Shown here: positions 37,805 to 46,666 of the stretch, one piece after another
Layout of the letters: each line of letters begins with the position of its first letter
How positions within the stretch are numbered: the stretch's first letter is position 1
Position numbers and translations under genes: made by a program
Notes under the pieces: generated by a model
Told to the model about the DNA's origin: nothing
The model's input: the letters and a program-made list of their open reading frames with translations, nothing else
The model's database searches: none
Source of the DNA: Sphingomonas sp. 28-63-12
GTDB lineage: Bacteria; Pseudomonadota; Alphaproteobacteria; Sphingomonadales; Sphingomonadaceae
Length of the DNA: 64,000 nucleotides
NCBI GenBank assembly: GCA_002281535.1
Contig: NCGD01000007.1
Coordinates: forward strand, 1-64,000
Direction of reading: 5' to 3'

Positions 37805-38422
37805 ATGAAAATGATGATTCGGTTGGCAGCGATCGCGGTGCTGGCGATGATGGGCAGCGCCATGGTGGGCAGCCCGGCTGCGGCGCAATTCGCTCAGTCG
37901 GCCGGGGCAAAGTTTCTCGAAGCGGTCAAGGAAGAGAAGAATAACGACGTCGTCGCCGCGCTCAGCGCCAGCGGGACCACCGTCGTCAACACCCGCGATT
38001 TTTCGACCCGCGAAACGGCGCTGCACATCGTCGCGAAGCGGGGGGATCTGCTCTACACACGCTTCCTGCTGCAAAAGGGCGCTGACCCGAATTTGCGGGA
38101 TGCCAAGGGCAATACGGCGTTGATGGTCGCCGTCAGCGGCGGCTTTGGCGATCTGATTGCACCACTCGTCGCGGCCAAGACCAATGTGAATCAGGGCAAT
38201 GACAGTGGCGAAACACCGCTGATCCGCGCGGTGCAGCGGCGCGATGTGGCCATGATCCGCGAATTGCTCACCGCTGGCGCCGACCCGGACCAGGCCGATT
38301 CCCTCGCCGGCAAGTCGGCACGGATTTACGCCAATGAGGACGAACGAACGCCCGCGCTCGCGCGCCTCTTCGCCGATATCCCCAAGCGTGACCGGCGCGC
38401 CGTCGCCGGCCCGACGCTGTGA
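37805..38422 (+). CDS. Secreted ankyrin-repeat protein
   Basis: The 205-residue protein has a signal peptide (MIRLAAIAVLAMMGSAMVGSPAAAQ) and three or four ankyrin repeats (TALHIVAKRGDLLYTRFLLQKGADPN, TALMVAVSGGFGDLIAPLV, TPLIRAVQRRDVAMIRELLTAGADPD). It is probably periplasmic. The partner is unknown. The frame is open upstream antisense to SCO1; the ATG after AI was taken. Confidence 0.85.
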   Translation: MKMMIRLAAIAVLAMMGSAMVGSPAAAQFAQSAGAKFLEAVKEEKNNDVVAALSASGTTVVNTRDFSTRETALHIVAKRGDLLYTRFLLQKGADPNLRDAKGNTALMVAVSGGFGDLIAPLVAAKTNVNQGNDSGETPLIRAVQRRDVAMIRELLTAGADPDQADSLAGKSARIYANEDERTPALARLFADIPKRDRRAVAGPTL

Positions 38423-38439
38423 CCAGCGTCTGAACCGCG

Positions 38440-38937
38440 CTAACCGAGCATCTCGGCATCCGGATCTATGGCCAGGATCAGCCGCCGGCCCGCGCGCCGC
38501 GCAAAGGCCAGGGTTTCGCGCTTGCGGGCGGGCGCTGATAATGGCGTGCTATAGGCTTCCCGCACGATCATCGCATCATAGCGATCGGCGACGATAATGC
38601 CTGTACGTTCGGGCAGGAAGGCAGGCCCCGCCAGCGGCGTGATATCGAAACCGTTCGGCACTGCCCAGTAATAGCGGTCGCAATGCGCCAGGTAATCGCC
38701 CCATTTGCCATCACCGAGCAAATCCGCGCGCGACGTTTTGATCTCGACGATGACAATCCCACCGCGCGCATCGATCGCCATCAAATCGGCGCGGCGCCCG
38801 CCATCGAGCGCCACTTCGGCGATCGTCACCAGATCATGGCGGAGCAACAGCCGGGTGACACCGCGTACGACATCGGCCGCCACCAGGGCACGCGCTGCCG
38901 GGTCCTGCAATGCGGCGGGGGACAGTTGATCAACCAT
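38440..38937 (-). CDS. mmcB: MmcB-family DNA repair protein
   Basis: The 165-residue protein has a PD-(D/E)xK-like core, RADLMAIDARGGIVIVEIKTS. MmcB (DUF1052) proteins belong to the alphaproteobacterial DNA damage/mitomycin C response. It converges on the ankyrin gene. Confidence 0.85.
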   Translation of the reverse strand: MVDQLSPAALQDPAARALVAADVVRGVTRLLLRHDLVTIAEVALDGGRRADLMAIDARGGIVIVEIKTSRADLLGDGKWGDYLAHCDRYYWAVPNGFDITPLAGPAFLPERTGIIVADRYDAMIVREAYSTPLSAPARKRETLAFARRAGRRLILAIDPDAEMLG

Positions 38938-39007
38938 CCCCCGGCCTAGAACATTACACGAACGAAATAAAGAGGGCGTCGCGCAGTGGAGTTCGGCTCA
39001 GCGCCAC

Positions 39008-39685
39008 TCAGCGGTAGAAGATGTGCCCGCCGATTGCCGCGACCCGCGTCAACCGCCAGCCTGGCGAAACGCGACGGGCGTGGAAATAGAGTGCGTTGGC
39101 GACCGGGCTCTCCCAGGCCTTGTCCATCGCCACCTGGGCGATGGCGAGCGCTCGGCGATAGCTGGCATTGCCATGGGCGATGCTCGGCATATGGCCGCCG
39201 CGAACGAACGAGAATTGGCCGCGCTGGGTAACTACCGAGCAGATCGAGCTGGGAAAGCGGCCCGACGTGGTGCGGTTCATGACAACCTGGGCAACCGCCA
39301 GCTGGCCCGCAAGCGATTCGCCCTTGGCCTCGAAATAGATCGCGCCTGCCAGGCAGGCGAGATCACCATCGACGCTGTCGGGCACGGGTTGCGCATCAAT
39401 CGCAGCGGCGAGCGTCGCATAGGCACGCTGCGCATCGGCTGCGCTGTCGAGCGTTGCCTCCTGGTCATCGTCACTGGCAATGGACTGAGTCAGCCCCGAT
39501 GCGGCGGGCGGGGGAACCAGGGCAGGCGTCGGAACGTTGGCTGGGGTAGAATGATCATAGGCCGACAGCGATGTCGTGATGACCGATCGGTCCGGCTCGA
39601 TCGCGAACCCCGGGGTGCCAGACCCGGCAAGGCTCGTCGCACAGAAGACCGCGATGATGATCGCGGCACGAAGAGAAAACTGCAT
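39008..39685 (-). CDS. SleB-type cell wall hydrolase
   Basis: The 225-residue secreted protein has a signal peptide (LRAAIIIAVFCATSLAGS) and a C-terminal SleB domain with ACLAGAIYFEAKGESLAGQ, QFSFV and VANALYFHA, including the catalytic Glu of the lytic-transglycosylase-like site. It probably cleaves peptidoglycan. Confidence 0.9.
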   Translation of the reverse strand: MQFSLRAAIIIAVFCATSLAGSGTPGFAIEPDRSVITTSLSAYDHSTPANVPTPALVPPPAASGLTQSIASDDDQEATLDSAADAQRAYATLAAAIDAQPVPDSVDGDLACLAGAIYFEAKGESLAGQLAVAQVVMNRTTSGRFPSSICSVVTQRGQFSFVRGGHMPSIAHGNASYRRALAIAQVAMDKAWESPVANALYFHARRVSPGWRLTRVAAIGGHIFYR

Positions 39686-39791
39686 TGAAACTGCTGATTA
39701 TGCGGTTGGTGCGCGGTGATGATCGCCGTCAATGGCACCATCCCGGGCTTACCCCCCGACTGCGTCACTGGCCGATATCGCACATCCGCCA

Positions 39792-39830
39792 GCACAACGC
39801 GTTTTTCGAAGCGCCGTCCTCTCGTTGTGC
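39792..39830. repeat. Inverted repeat in the sleB-upstream gap
   Basis: Perfect 8-bp arms GCACAACG (39792-39799) and CGTTGTGC (39823-39830) enclose 23 nt with a smaller GCG/CGC-type repeat. It follows the DUF1491 stop and precedes sleB on the minus strand, so it could be an mRNA hairpin or a site for a regulator. Confidence 0.4.
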
Positions 39831-39842
39831 AGCGCGACATAG

Positions 39843-40184
39843 TCAAGCGAGCGCAATCGTTTCAGCGGCGAACCGTTCCGCATCCGCGATGTCCAGTTCA
39901 ACAACCCATAAATCGGGATCACGCGCCCGGCGCCGTTGCCAATAATCGGTGATCGGACCGGGATCGTCGCCGGCAGGGCCAGATACCGCCATCAGCTCAA
40001 CCAGCCCCGATGGCCCGATGGCGCGTTCTAACACTTTGAATTTCTTGCCTTTGTGGCAGGTAATGACCAGAATGGCCCCGGCCTGTGGGTCACCCTTGGC
40101 AAGCACCATCGCCATTCCGCCGGCATCGTTGATTTGCCGCAGCAGCGCACCGATCAGCGTGCCACTGGGCAACCGATCGCTCAT
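39843..40184 (-). CDS. DUF1491-family protein
   Basis: The 113-residue protein has the DUF1491 pattern LPSGTLIGALLRQINDAGGMAMVLAKGDPQAGAILVI and ending in ITDYWQRRRARDPDLWVVELD. Its function is unknown. It overlaps the PaaI stop as ATGA. Confidence 0.88.
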   Translation of the reverse strand: MSDRLPSGTLIGALLRQINDAGGMAMVLAKGDPQAGAILVITCHKGKKFKVLERAIGPSGLVELMAVSGPAGDDPGPITDYWQRRRARDPDLWVVELDIADAERFAAETIALA

Positions 40185-40651
40185 GCCGGCCGGTAGCCAG
40201 GCAGGCTGGCCAGCGGAATGCGGGATCGCATGAAGGTGCCGGTTCCCCGCGCGACCTCCTCTCCACTGACGTCAATCAGCCGGGCATCGGCGATCAGCAC
40301 CCGGCGCTGGCCGCTGATCCAGCGCCCCTCGGCAGTGACCATGCCCTCCGTCATCGGGCGGGTGAACAGCAGGTTAAAGGCGGTCGTCAGCAAGAATCGA
40401 TCGGTGACCAGGCTGTTCGCCGCGTAAAAGGCGGCATCGTCGAGCATTTTGAAATAGCTGGTGCCATGCGCGGCGCCGCCGGCGTGATAATAGCGCGAAT
40501 CGAGCATGAATTCGATTCGCGCGATCCCGCTTTCCGGAATGGTCAGGTGTGATTCGAACAGCTGGTTGATCGGAGCTGCCGCATAGAGCGATTCGAGCGC
40601 CCGAAAATGCGCCTCGGCGCCTTCGGCTGGTAGCGCTGAGTCAGGCCGCAT
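40181..40651 (-). CDS. PaaI-family thioesterase
   Basis: The 156-residue hotdog-fold protein has HAGGAAHGTSYFKMLDDAAFYAANSL, where the catalytic Asp/His region of PaaI is found, and LTTAFNLLFTRPM. It hydrolyses acyl-CoA thioesters of unknown type. The start overlaps the ptsN stop. Confidence 0.85.
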   Translation of the reverse strand: MRPDSALPAEGAEAHFRALESLYAAAPINQLFESHLTIPESGIARIEFMLDSRYYHAGGAAHGTSYFKMLDDAAFYAANSLVTDRFLLTTAFNLLFTRPMTEGMVTAEGRWISGQRRVLIADARLIDVSGEEVARGTGTFMRSRIPLASLPGYRPA

Positions 40652-41111
40652 CGCGCGCTTCGTCACCGGTCCACAGCGCATAAAGCGCATCGGGTGAGCC
40701 GGCCCCGCGCAACTTGGCGACAAAGCCGCGATCCCGCAGCCGCCGCGATACCCGCGCCAGCGTCTTGAGGTGATCGGCACCCGAATCGGGCGGCGACAAC
40801 AGCGCAAACACGATATCGACCGGTAAATCGTCGATCGCCTGGAAATCGATCGGCTGGGCGAGGTGCGCAAACACCCCGATCACCCGATCGAGCCCGGCAA
40901 GCTTGCCGTGGGGAATGGCGATCCCGCCGCCAAACCCCGTCGAGCCGAGCCGCTCGCGATCGCCAAGGACCGTGATGATCGCCTTCGCATCGAGCCCGTG
41001 TGCTTCCGCCAATATGGGCGACAATTGTTGAAACAGCGCCTTTTTATTGGACGCCGCCACGTTATTGAGCACGGTATCGGACAGCAGCAAATCACTGAAG
41101 TTGATCATCAT
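40641..41111 (-). CDS. ptsN: PTS IIA-like nitrogen-regulatory protein PtsN
   Basis: The 156-residue IIANtr protein has the phosphorylation site His68 in GGGIAIPHGK. It is a regulatory phosphocarrier, not a sugar transporter. It follows hpf on the minus strand; rpoN is not present here. An ATG one codon later is equally possible. Confidence 0.93.
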   Translation of the reverse strand: MMINFSDLLLSDTVLNNVAASNKKALFQQLSPILAEAHGLDAKAIITVLGDRERLGSTGFGGGIAIPHGKLAGLDRVIGVFAHLAQPIDFQAIDDLPVDIVFALLSPPDSGADHLKTLARVSRRLRDRGFVAKLRGAGSPDALYALWTGDEARDAA

Positions 41112-41197
41112 GGTTCCACAGCGCAGCATCGGCGGCGCTTGACGCGCACGATGCAACGGTCGCGCCGCATAACGCCGATTGGGCGCGAGTGAAAGCG

Positions 41198-41779
41198 TCA
41201 GCTGACGCGCTGCGGCTCAACCCAACCGATCGTGCCGTCACCTCGTCGATAGACCATGTTATACGCGCCGGTGCCGCTGTTGCGGAACAACAAGGCGGTG
41301 GTGTTGCGTAAATCGAGCATCATCACGGCATCGGATACGCTGGCATCGGGCACGTCGACGCGCATTTCAGCGACGATTGCAGGGAAATCCTGGGCTTCGG
41401 TTTCGGAATCTCCTTCGCTGAACAGCGTGTAGCCCGCATTATCGGCCTGCGTGTCGTGGCCGTTGCTGGCCTGGGCGCTGTGCCGGTCCTTCAGGCGGCG
41501 CATATAACGACGCAGTTGCTTTTCGATCTTGTCGGCCGCGCCGTCAAAGGCAAGGTGCGCCTCCATCGCATCGCCGCGGCCCTTGAGCACCAGGCCCTGC
41601 ATGACGTGCGCGACGATATCGCACGTAAAACCGTTGTCATGGGGGCCACGGCCCAGCGTGACATGGGCGGAAATCGCGCGCGCGAAATATTTCTCGGCAA
41701 TCCCCTGGAGTCGGTCGTCGACACGTTGCCGCAGCGCTTCGCCTGTATCGACCTGATGGCCTGAAACGCGGATGTCCAT
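41198..41779 (-). CDS. hpf: Ribosome hibernation promoting factor, long form
   Basis: The 193-residue protein has the N-terminal ribosome-binding domain (MDIRVSGHQVDTGE; ARAISAHVTL) and a C-terminal domain with VMMLDLRNTTALLFRNSGTG, which drives dimerisation into 100S ribosomes. GAGGAGG 6 nt upstream sets the start. Confidence 0.94.
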   Translation of the reverse strand: MDIRVSGHQVDTGEALRQRVDDRLQGIAEKYFARAISAHVTLGRGPHDNGFTCDIVAHVMQGLVLKGRGDAMEAHLAFDGAADKIEKQLRRYMRRLKDRHSAQASNGHDTQADNAGYTLFSEGDSETEAQDFPAIVAEMRVDVPDASVSDAVMMLDLRNTTALLFRNSGTGAYNMVYRRGDGTIGWVEPQRVS

Positions 41780-41837
41780 GTCTTTCCTCCTCAATATGGG
41801 CTGCCGGGAACCAGCTGCCCGCTTACGCTCATCAACT

Positions 41838-42521
41838 CTAAACCAACGACCCCCACAGTGGATTGTTCACACTTTCCAGGAATTTGCCGTGCCGCAGCGC
41901 CTCGTCCGGGCTGACCGAAAAAATCCGCTGAGGCCGCACCACGCTGGGTGATGCCGGGGCCATCGGCGCGCCTGTGTCAACGATGTCGCTGACCAGAGTC
42001 AGCCCGATCTGGCGCCCCCCGGTCAGCTCGACATAGACTTGCGCGAGCAATTGGGCATCCAGCAGCGCCCCGTGGAGAACCCGATGACTGCGATCGATCC
42101 CAAAGCGCGAGCACAGCGCATCGAGCGAATGCTTGGCCCCCGGGTGGCGAGTGCGCGCCATGGCGACGGTGTCGATCATTCGGTCAAGCGAGAGGATCGG
42201 GCGGCCGCTGCGCTTCAGTTCGCCGTTCAGAAAGCCGAAATCAAAACTAGCATTGTGCGCGACGAGCGGGCTGTCACCGAGAAATTCGAGCAATTCGTCG
42301 CAGTGCGCGGCGAACAACGGCTTATCGGCGAGGAAGGCATCGCTCAGACCGTGGATCGCCTGGGCTTCGGGGGCCATGGGCCGTTCCGGGTGAAAATAGG
42401 CATGGTAGGTCTTGCCCGTCTCGACGCGGTTGAACAGTTCGACGCACCCGATTTCAACCAGCCGATCGCCATTGGAAAAACTGAGGCCGGTCGTCTCGGT
42501 ATCAAAGACAATCTCGCGCAT
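41838..42521 (-). CDS. dnaQ: DNA polymerase III epsilon subunit
   Basis: The 227-residue 3'-5' exonuclease has the DEDDh motifs: ExoI DTETTG, ExoII HNASFDFGFL and ExoIII region HSLDALCSRFG with a later HGALLDA. It gives replicative proofreading. It lies last in the ppsR-maf-aroE-coaE-dnaQ operon, 9 nt after coaE. Confidence 0.95.
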   Translation of the reverse strand: MREIVFDTETTGLSFSNGDRLVEIGCVELFNRVETGKTYHAYFHPERPMAPEAQAIHGLSDAFLADKPLFAAHCDELLEFLGDSPLVAHNASFDFGFLNGELKRSGRPILSLDRMIDTVAMARTRHPGAKHSLDALCSRFGIDRSHRVLHGALLDAQLLAQVYVELTGGRQIGLTLVSDIVDTGAPMAPASPSVVRPQRIFSVSPDEALRHGKFLESVNNPLWGSLV

Positions 42522-42529
42522 AACCCTTG

Positions 42530-43123
42530 TTATTCACCCCTTGGGGCCAACAGGCAAGCGATCACCGCACGCACTGCTTCCCTGGTTTGATCGATCGGCA
42601 CATCGGTGGCGATGATGAAATCGGCGCGCGCGCGCTTTTCCGCATCCGGGGTTTGCCGCGCCAGAATTGCCGCCAGGCGATCGCTCGACTGGCCGGGCCG
42701 GGCAAGCACGCGTTCGCGCTGCACGGCTGGCGCGGCCGAAACGACCGCGATCTTGTCGACCCGCGCTTCCCCGCCGGTTTCGAACAGCAGTGGAATATCG
42801 AATACGACCAGCGGTGAGGCCGCTTGCGCCGCCAGAAATGCCGCACGTTCGACGCCGACCGCTGGATGAACGATCGCTTCCAGGCGCTTCATCGCCGGAT
42901 CATTGCCGAACACCGCCGCCCCCAGCATCACCCGATCGACTCCCTCGGGCCCGGTCGTCCCGGGAAATGCCGCCTCGATCGCCGGCACAAGCTTCCCTCC
43001 CGGACCCTGCAGTCGGTGAACCGCCGCGTCGGCATCGAACACCGGCACGCCCTGCTCAGCGAACAGCGCCGCCACGGTCGATTTGCCCATCCCGATCGAT
43101 CCGGTAAGGCCGAGCGTGATCAC
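42530..43123 (-). CDS. coaE: Dephospho-CoA kinase
   Basis: The 197-residue enzyme phosphorylates dephospho-CoA in the last step of CoA synthesis. It has the P-loop GSIGMGKST (8-16). It overlaps the aroE stop as ATGA. Confidence 0.95.
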   Translation of the reverse strand: MITLGLTGSIGMGKSTVAALFAEQGVPVFDADAAVHRLQGPGGKLVPAIEAAFPGTTGPEGVDRVMLGAAVFGNDPAMKRLEAIVHPAVGVERAAFLAAQAASPLVVFDIPLLFETGGEARVDKIAVVSAAPAVQRERVLARPGQSSDRLAAILARQTPDAEKRARADFIIATDVPIDQTREAVRAVIACLLAPRGE

Positions 43124-43929
43124 GCCAGCAACGCGCGCAGCGAGTCGTCATCATCGCGCGGCGGCTCGATGCCGAACAGGATTTCAAACGCCAGTGCCGC
43201 CTGGCCGATCAGCATCTCGAGCCCATCAACCGTATCGAGATCGCGCGCCCGCGCGGCGGCCAGCAGCGGCGTTTCAAGCGGTGCATAGACCAGGTCATAG
43301 ACGATCGCATCGGCGGGCAGCGGGGACAGGTCGATCACCAGCGGCGATTGGCCGATCATGCCAAGCGAACTGGCATTGACCAGCAAGGCAGCTGGCGGCA
43401 GGGGCGCGCCAAGCGGCAACGCCGCGCCTTTCAGGCCAAAACTCGCCAACAACCCCGCCGCCTTCAGGACATTGCGGTTGAGGATGGTGACATGGCCAAC
43501 CCCGATCCGCGACAAGGCAAACAACACGGCACGCGCCGCGCCGCCGGCGCCGATTACCACCACCGATGCGGTGGAGAGGTCGACCCCGGCGATCGGCGCA
43601 TAAAAGCCGGCGGCATCGGTATTCGTCCCGAAGCAAACCCCCTGCTCGTCGCGCGCGACCGTGTTGATCGCACCGATCGTGGCGCGAATTCCTCCCGGAT
43701 CGGCAACATGGTCGAGCGCGGCAATTTTGTGCGGCACGGTAATATTGCAGCCGCGCCACGCCGGATCGGTACGTCGGGCTTCGAAATAGTCGGCCAGCCC
43801 CGCAGGGGTGACGTGGCAGATACGATAATCGGCATCATGGCCCAGCGCCTTGAGCCAGAAACCGTGGATCAGTGGTGACTTTGAATGCGCGATCGGATCA
43901 CCGATCACCTCGGCATAGGGTTGTGTCAT
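43120..43929 (-). CDS. aroE: Shikimate dehydrogenase
   Basis: The 269-residue NADP-dependent enzyme has the substrate-site GDPIAHSKSPLIHG and NITVPHK, then the Rossmann loop VVIGAGGAARAVLFAL. It reduces dehydroshikimate in the chorismate pathway. It overlaps maf as ATGA. Confidence 0.95.
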   Translation of the reverse strand: MTQPYAEVIGDPIAHSKSPLIHGFWLKALGHDADYRICHVTPAGLADYFEARRTDPAWRGCNITVPHKIAALDHVADPGGIRATIGAINTVARDEQGVCFGTNTDAAGFYAPIAGVDLSTASVVVIGAGGAARAVLFALSRIGVGHVTILNRNVLKAAGLLASFGLKGAALPLGAPLPPAALLVNASSLGMIGQSPLVIDLSPLPADAIVYDLVYAPLETPLLAAARARDLDTVDGLEMLIGQAALAFEILFGIEPPRDDDDSLRALLA

Positions 43930-44522
43930 GACGTCATCAGTCCCCGAAGCCGCAAATAGCCGAGCACCGCAACCAGCGGCATGCCCAGAATTGTGAAATG
44001 ATTGCCCTCGATCCGATCAAACAGCTGCACGCCGATCCCTTCGATCCGAAAACACCCGACACAGCCGGCAATCGCTGGCCATTCCTGATCGAGATAACCA
44101 TCGATGAAGCCTGACGACAGCGGACGCACTGTCAGGCGCGCGGTATCGACGCTCCGCCATACCGGCCGGCCATGTTCGGCGATCACCGCCGCGCTGATCA
44201 GCTTGTGTGTACCCCCCGCCATCGCGTGCAGATGATGCGCTGCCTGCGCCCGGTCGATTGGCTTATCAAGGATGGTGCCGTCGGTCAGCACCATGATCGA
44301 ATCGCTGCCCAGGACGAACGCCCCGGGGTTGGCCTGCGCGATCTTCACGGCCTTTAATTCGGCCAGGGCATCGGCAATGTCGCGGGGCGGGCGGCCCGCT
44401 GCCTGCAGCGCTGCTTTGGTGGATTCCTCGTCGACATGCGCGGGGAGCGCGAGATAATCCACCCCCGCTGAATCGAGCATCGCGCGCCGTGAAATGCTCT
44501 GCGACGCCAGGATCAGCGTCAT
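43926..44522 (-). CDS. maf: Maf-like nucleoside triphosphate pyrophosphatase
   Basis: The 198-residue protein has SQSISRRAMLDSAG (binding loop) and VLGSDSIMVLTDG. Maf proteins hydrolyse modified or canonical dNTPs. It overlaps the ppsR stop. Confidence 0.93.
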   Translation of the reverse strand: MTLILASQSISRRAMLDSAGVDYLALPAHVDEESTKAALQAAGRPPRDIADALAELKAVKIAQANPGAFVLGSDSIMVLTDGTILDKPIDRAQAAHHLHAMAGGTHKLISAAVIAEHGRPVWRSVDTARLTVRPLSSGFIDGYLDQEWPAIAGCVGCFRIEGIGVQLFDRIEGNHFTILGMPLVAVLGYLRLRGLMTS

Positions 44523-45331
44523 TGATCACTCGCCCGGTCATTAACCAGCGCGATGATCGCCGCGGCGGTCTCTTCGATCGATCGGCGGGTCACGTCAATC
44601 ACGGGCCAGCCATTATCGGCAAACATCCGCCGCGCAAACGACACTTCATGGGTGACCGATTCCTGATCGACATAAGCCGTCTCTGGCGCCTGATTGAGCG
44701 ACAACAGCCGATTGCGCCGGACCTGGATCAACCGATCGGCGCTGGTCGTCAGCCCGACGACCAGCGGGTTCTTGAGCGTGAACAGCGCAGGTGGCGGCGG
44801 CACCTCGACGACGATCGGGATATTGGCGGTTTTATACCCACGATTGGCGAGATAGATCGCCGTCGGCGTCTTTGATGATCGCGACACGCCGGCCAGGACA
44901 ATATCGGCTTCTTCCCATTCCTCCGGGCCAATCCCGTCATCATGCGCAATGGTGTAATGGATCGCTTCGACCCGGGCGAAATAGGCGGCATCGAGCATAT
45001 GCTGCCGGCCGGGGCGCGCTTTGGCCTGCTGGCCGAGCAACCCCGACAAGGCATCGGTCACCGAATCGAGCGGCGCAACCGCGGACAGGCCAAGTGCGCG
45101 ACACTGCGCCTCCAGCGTTCGCCGGGTTTGCAGATTGACCAGGGTGAACAATACCAGCCCGGGATTTTGCGCGATCTCCTGCACGATCCGTTCGAGATGC
45201 GCTTCGCTGCGCACCATCGGCCAGAAATGGCGGATCGTTTCAACATCGTCATATTGGGCAAGCGCGGCCTTGGCGATGTTCTCGAGCGTCTCGCCGGTCG
45301 AATCCGACAGCAAATGAAGGTGGAGCCGCAT
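44519..45331 (-). CDS. ppsR: Pyruvate, phosphate dikinase / PEP synthase regulatory protein
   Basis: The 270-residue DUF299 kinase/phosphotransferase has LHLLSDSTGETLEN at the start and GVSRSSKTPTAIYLANRG as its nucleotide-binding loop. It switches PPDK or PEP synthase activity by reversible phosphorylation. It is the first gene leaving the likely oriC on the left side. A longer start 44 codons upstream was rejected because it runs into the DnaA boxes. Confidence 0.92.
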   Translation of the reverse strand: MRLHLHLLSDSTGETLENIAKAALAQYDDVETIRHFWPMVRSEAHLERIVQEIAQNPGLVLFTLVNLQTRRTLEAQCRALGLSAVAPLDSVTDALSGLLGQQAKARPGRQHMLDAAYFARVEAIHYTIAHDDGIGPEEWEEADIVLAGVSRSSKTPTAIYLANRGYKTANIPIVVEVPPPPALFTLKNPLVVGLTTSADRLIQVRRNRLLSLNQAPETAYVDQESVTHEVSFARRMFADNGWPVIDVTRRSIEETAAAIIALVNDRASDQ

Positions 45332-45613
45332 CAGCGGGAGGGTTCTGTGGACAACATGGGCAAAAGGGCTAGCGCAACCCGGCGCCAGCGCCAAGCGTGG
45401 GGCAGGCGGTTGATAAACCGCCATTCGTCCACAAAGCCATCGACAGGCCAATGATCGATCCACATGCTGTGGATATCGTGCATGCTATTTCCCCCTATAA
45501 GGGCGATCGGAGCATCTGGCCGCAGCCACCTGTTGGCATTATCGGGATTGCACCATAAGCCCCGCTATCAACGGTGCCATCACATCAACATCCTTTTATA
45601 GATTCTTTTTTAG
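45332..45613. other. oriC: Likely chromosomal replication origin (oriC)
   Basis: The ppsR-hemE gap has four DnaA-box-like nonamers: TGTGGACAA (45346-45354), TCGTCCACA (45425-45433), CGATCCACA (45456-45464) and TGTGGATAT (45468-45476). Each differs from TTATCCACA or its complement at one or two positions. A pyrimidine/AT-rich stretch at 45581-45613 could be the unwinding element, and GATTC at 45601-45605 is a GANTC methylation site. An origin beside hemE is the known alphaproteobacterial layout (as in Caulobacter), and parAB follows downstream. Confidence 0.75.
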
Positions 45614-46666
45614 ATGAAGAGCAGGAGAGAGACGCTGTCCGACCAAAAGCCGTTGCTGGCGACACTGCGTGGCCAACGCCAGACTATTCCACCAATCTGG
45701 CTGATGCGCCAAGCGGGGCGGTATCTGCCTGAATATCGGGCATTGCGGGCCGCAAAGGGTGGATTTCTCGATCTCGTCAATGACAGCGATTCCGCGGCCG
45801 AGGTCACAGTGCAGCCGCTGCGGCGTTTCGGTTTTGATGGGGCGATCCTGTTTTCGGATATCCTGATGGTCCCGTCGGCCATGGGTCAGCAGCTCAGCTT
45901 CGGTGTCGGTGAAGGGCCTGCATTAACGCCCCCGCTGATCGATACGGCGCTCGCCGCGCTTGTCGCCGTGCCGGCTCGGCTCGATCCCGTCTACGCGACG
46001 GTGCGCAAGGTCGCCGCAATGCTCGATCCGCACACGACCTTTCTTGGCTTTGCAGGGAGCCCCTGGACGGTCGCCACCTATATGGTCGCTGGCCATGGCA
46101 GCAAGGATCAGGCAGAGACCCGCCGCTTCGCTTATCGCGATCCCCAGGCCTTTGGCGCGATCATCGATGCAATCACGACATTGACGATCGACTATATCGG
46201 TCAGCAGATCGAGGCCGGGGTCGAGGCGATCCAGTTGTTTGACAGCTGGTCGGGCAGCCTGTCGCCCGCGCAGTTCGAACGCTGGGTGATCGCCCCCAAT
46301 GCGGCGATCACAGCGGCCTTGCATGCCCGCTATCCCGATACGCCGGTAATCGGCTTCCCCAAGGGCGCTGGCGCGAAGCTTGCGGCCTATGCGCGCGAAA
46401 CCGGTGTTGATGCGATCGGGCTCGACGAAACGCTTGACCCGGCCTGGGCTGATGCGACGTTGCCGGCAGGCATGCCGGTCCAGGGCAATCTCGATCCGCT
46501 GGCCCTGATCACGGGTGGCGAGACGCTGGCGATCGCGATCGATCGGGTATTGGCCGCGTTCCCCGAACGGCCGCATGTCTTCAATCTCGGTCATGGTATT
46601 TTGCAGGACACGCCGATCGCCCATGTCGATCAGCTGTTGGCGCGTGTTCGCGGGGCAGCGGCATGA
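45614..46666 (+). CDS. hemE: Uroporphyrinogen decarboxylase
   Basis: The 350-residue TIM barrel has PPIWLMRQAGRYLPEYR, ILFSDILMVP (catalytic Asp) and FDSWSGSL. It decarboxylates uroporphyrinogen III in heme synthesis. The listed ATG lacks a ribosome-binding site, whereas AGGAGAG (45623-45629) sits 5 nt before an in-frame CTG at 45635, giving (M)SDQKPLLAT. Either start is possible. TATAGA at 45597-45602 could be its -10. Confidence 0.95.
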   Translation: MKSRRETLSDQKPLLATLRGQRQTIPPIWLMRQAGRYLPEYRALRAAKGGFLDLVNDSDSAAEVTVQPLRRFGFDGAILFSDILMVPSAMGQQLSFGVGEGPALTPPLIDTALAALVAVPARLDPVYATVRKVAAMLDPHTTFLGFAGSPWTVATYMVAGHGSKDQAETRRFAYRDPQAFGAIIDAITTLTIDYIGQQIEAGVEAIQLFDSWSGSLSPAQFERWVIAPNAAITAALHARYPDTPVIGFPKGAGAKLAAYARETGVDAIGLDETLDPAWADATLPAGMPVQGNLDPLALITGGETLAIAIDRVLAAFPERPHVFNLGHGILQDTPIAHVDQLLARVRGAAA

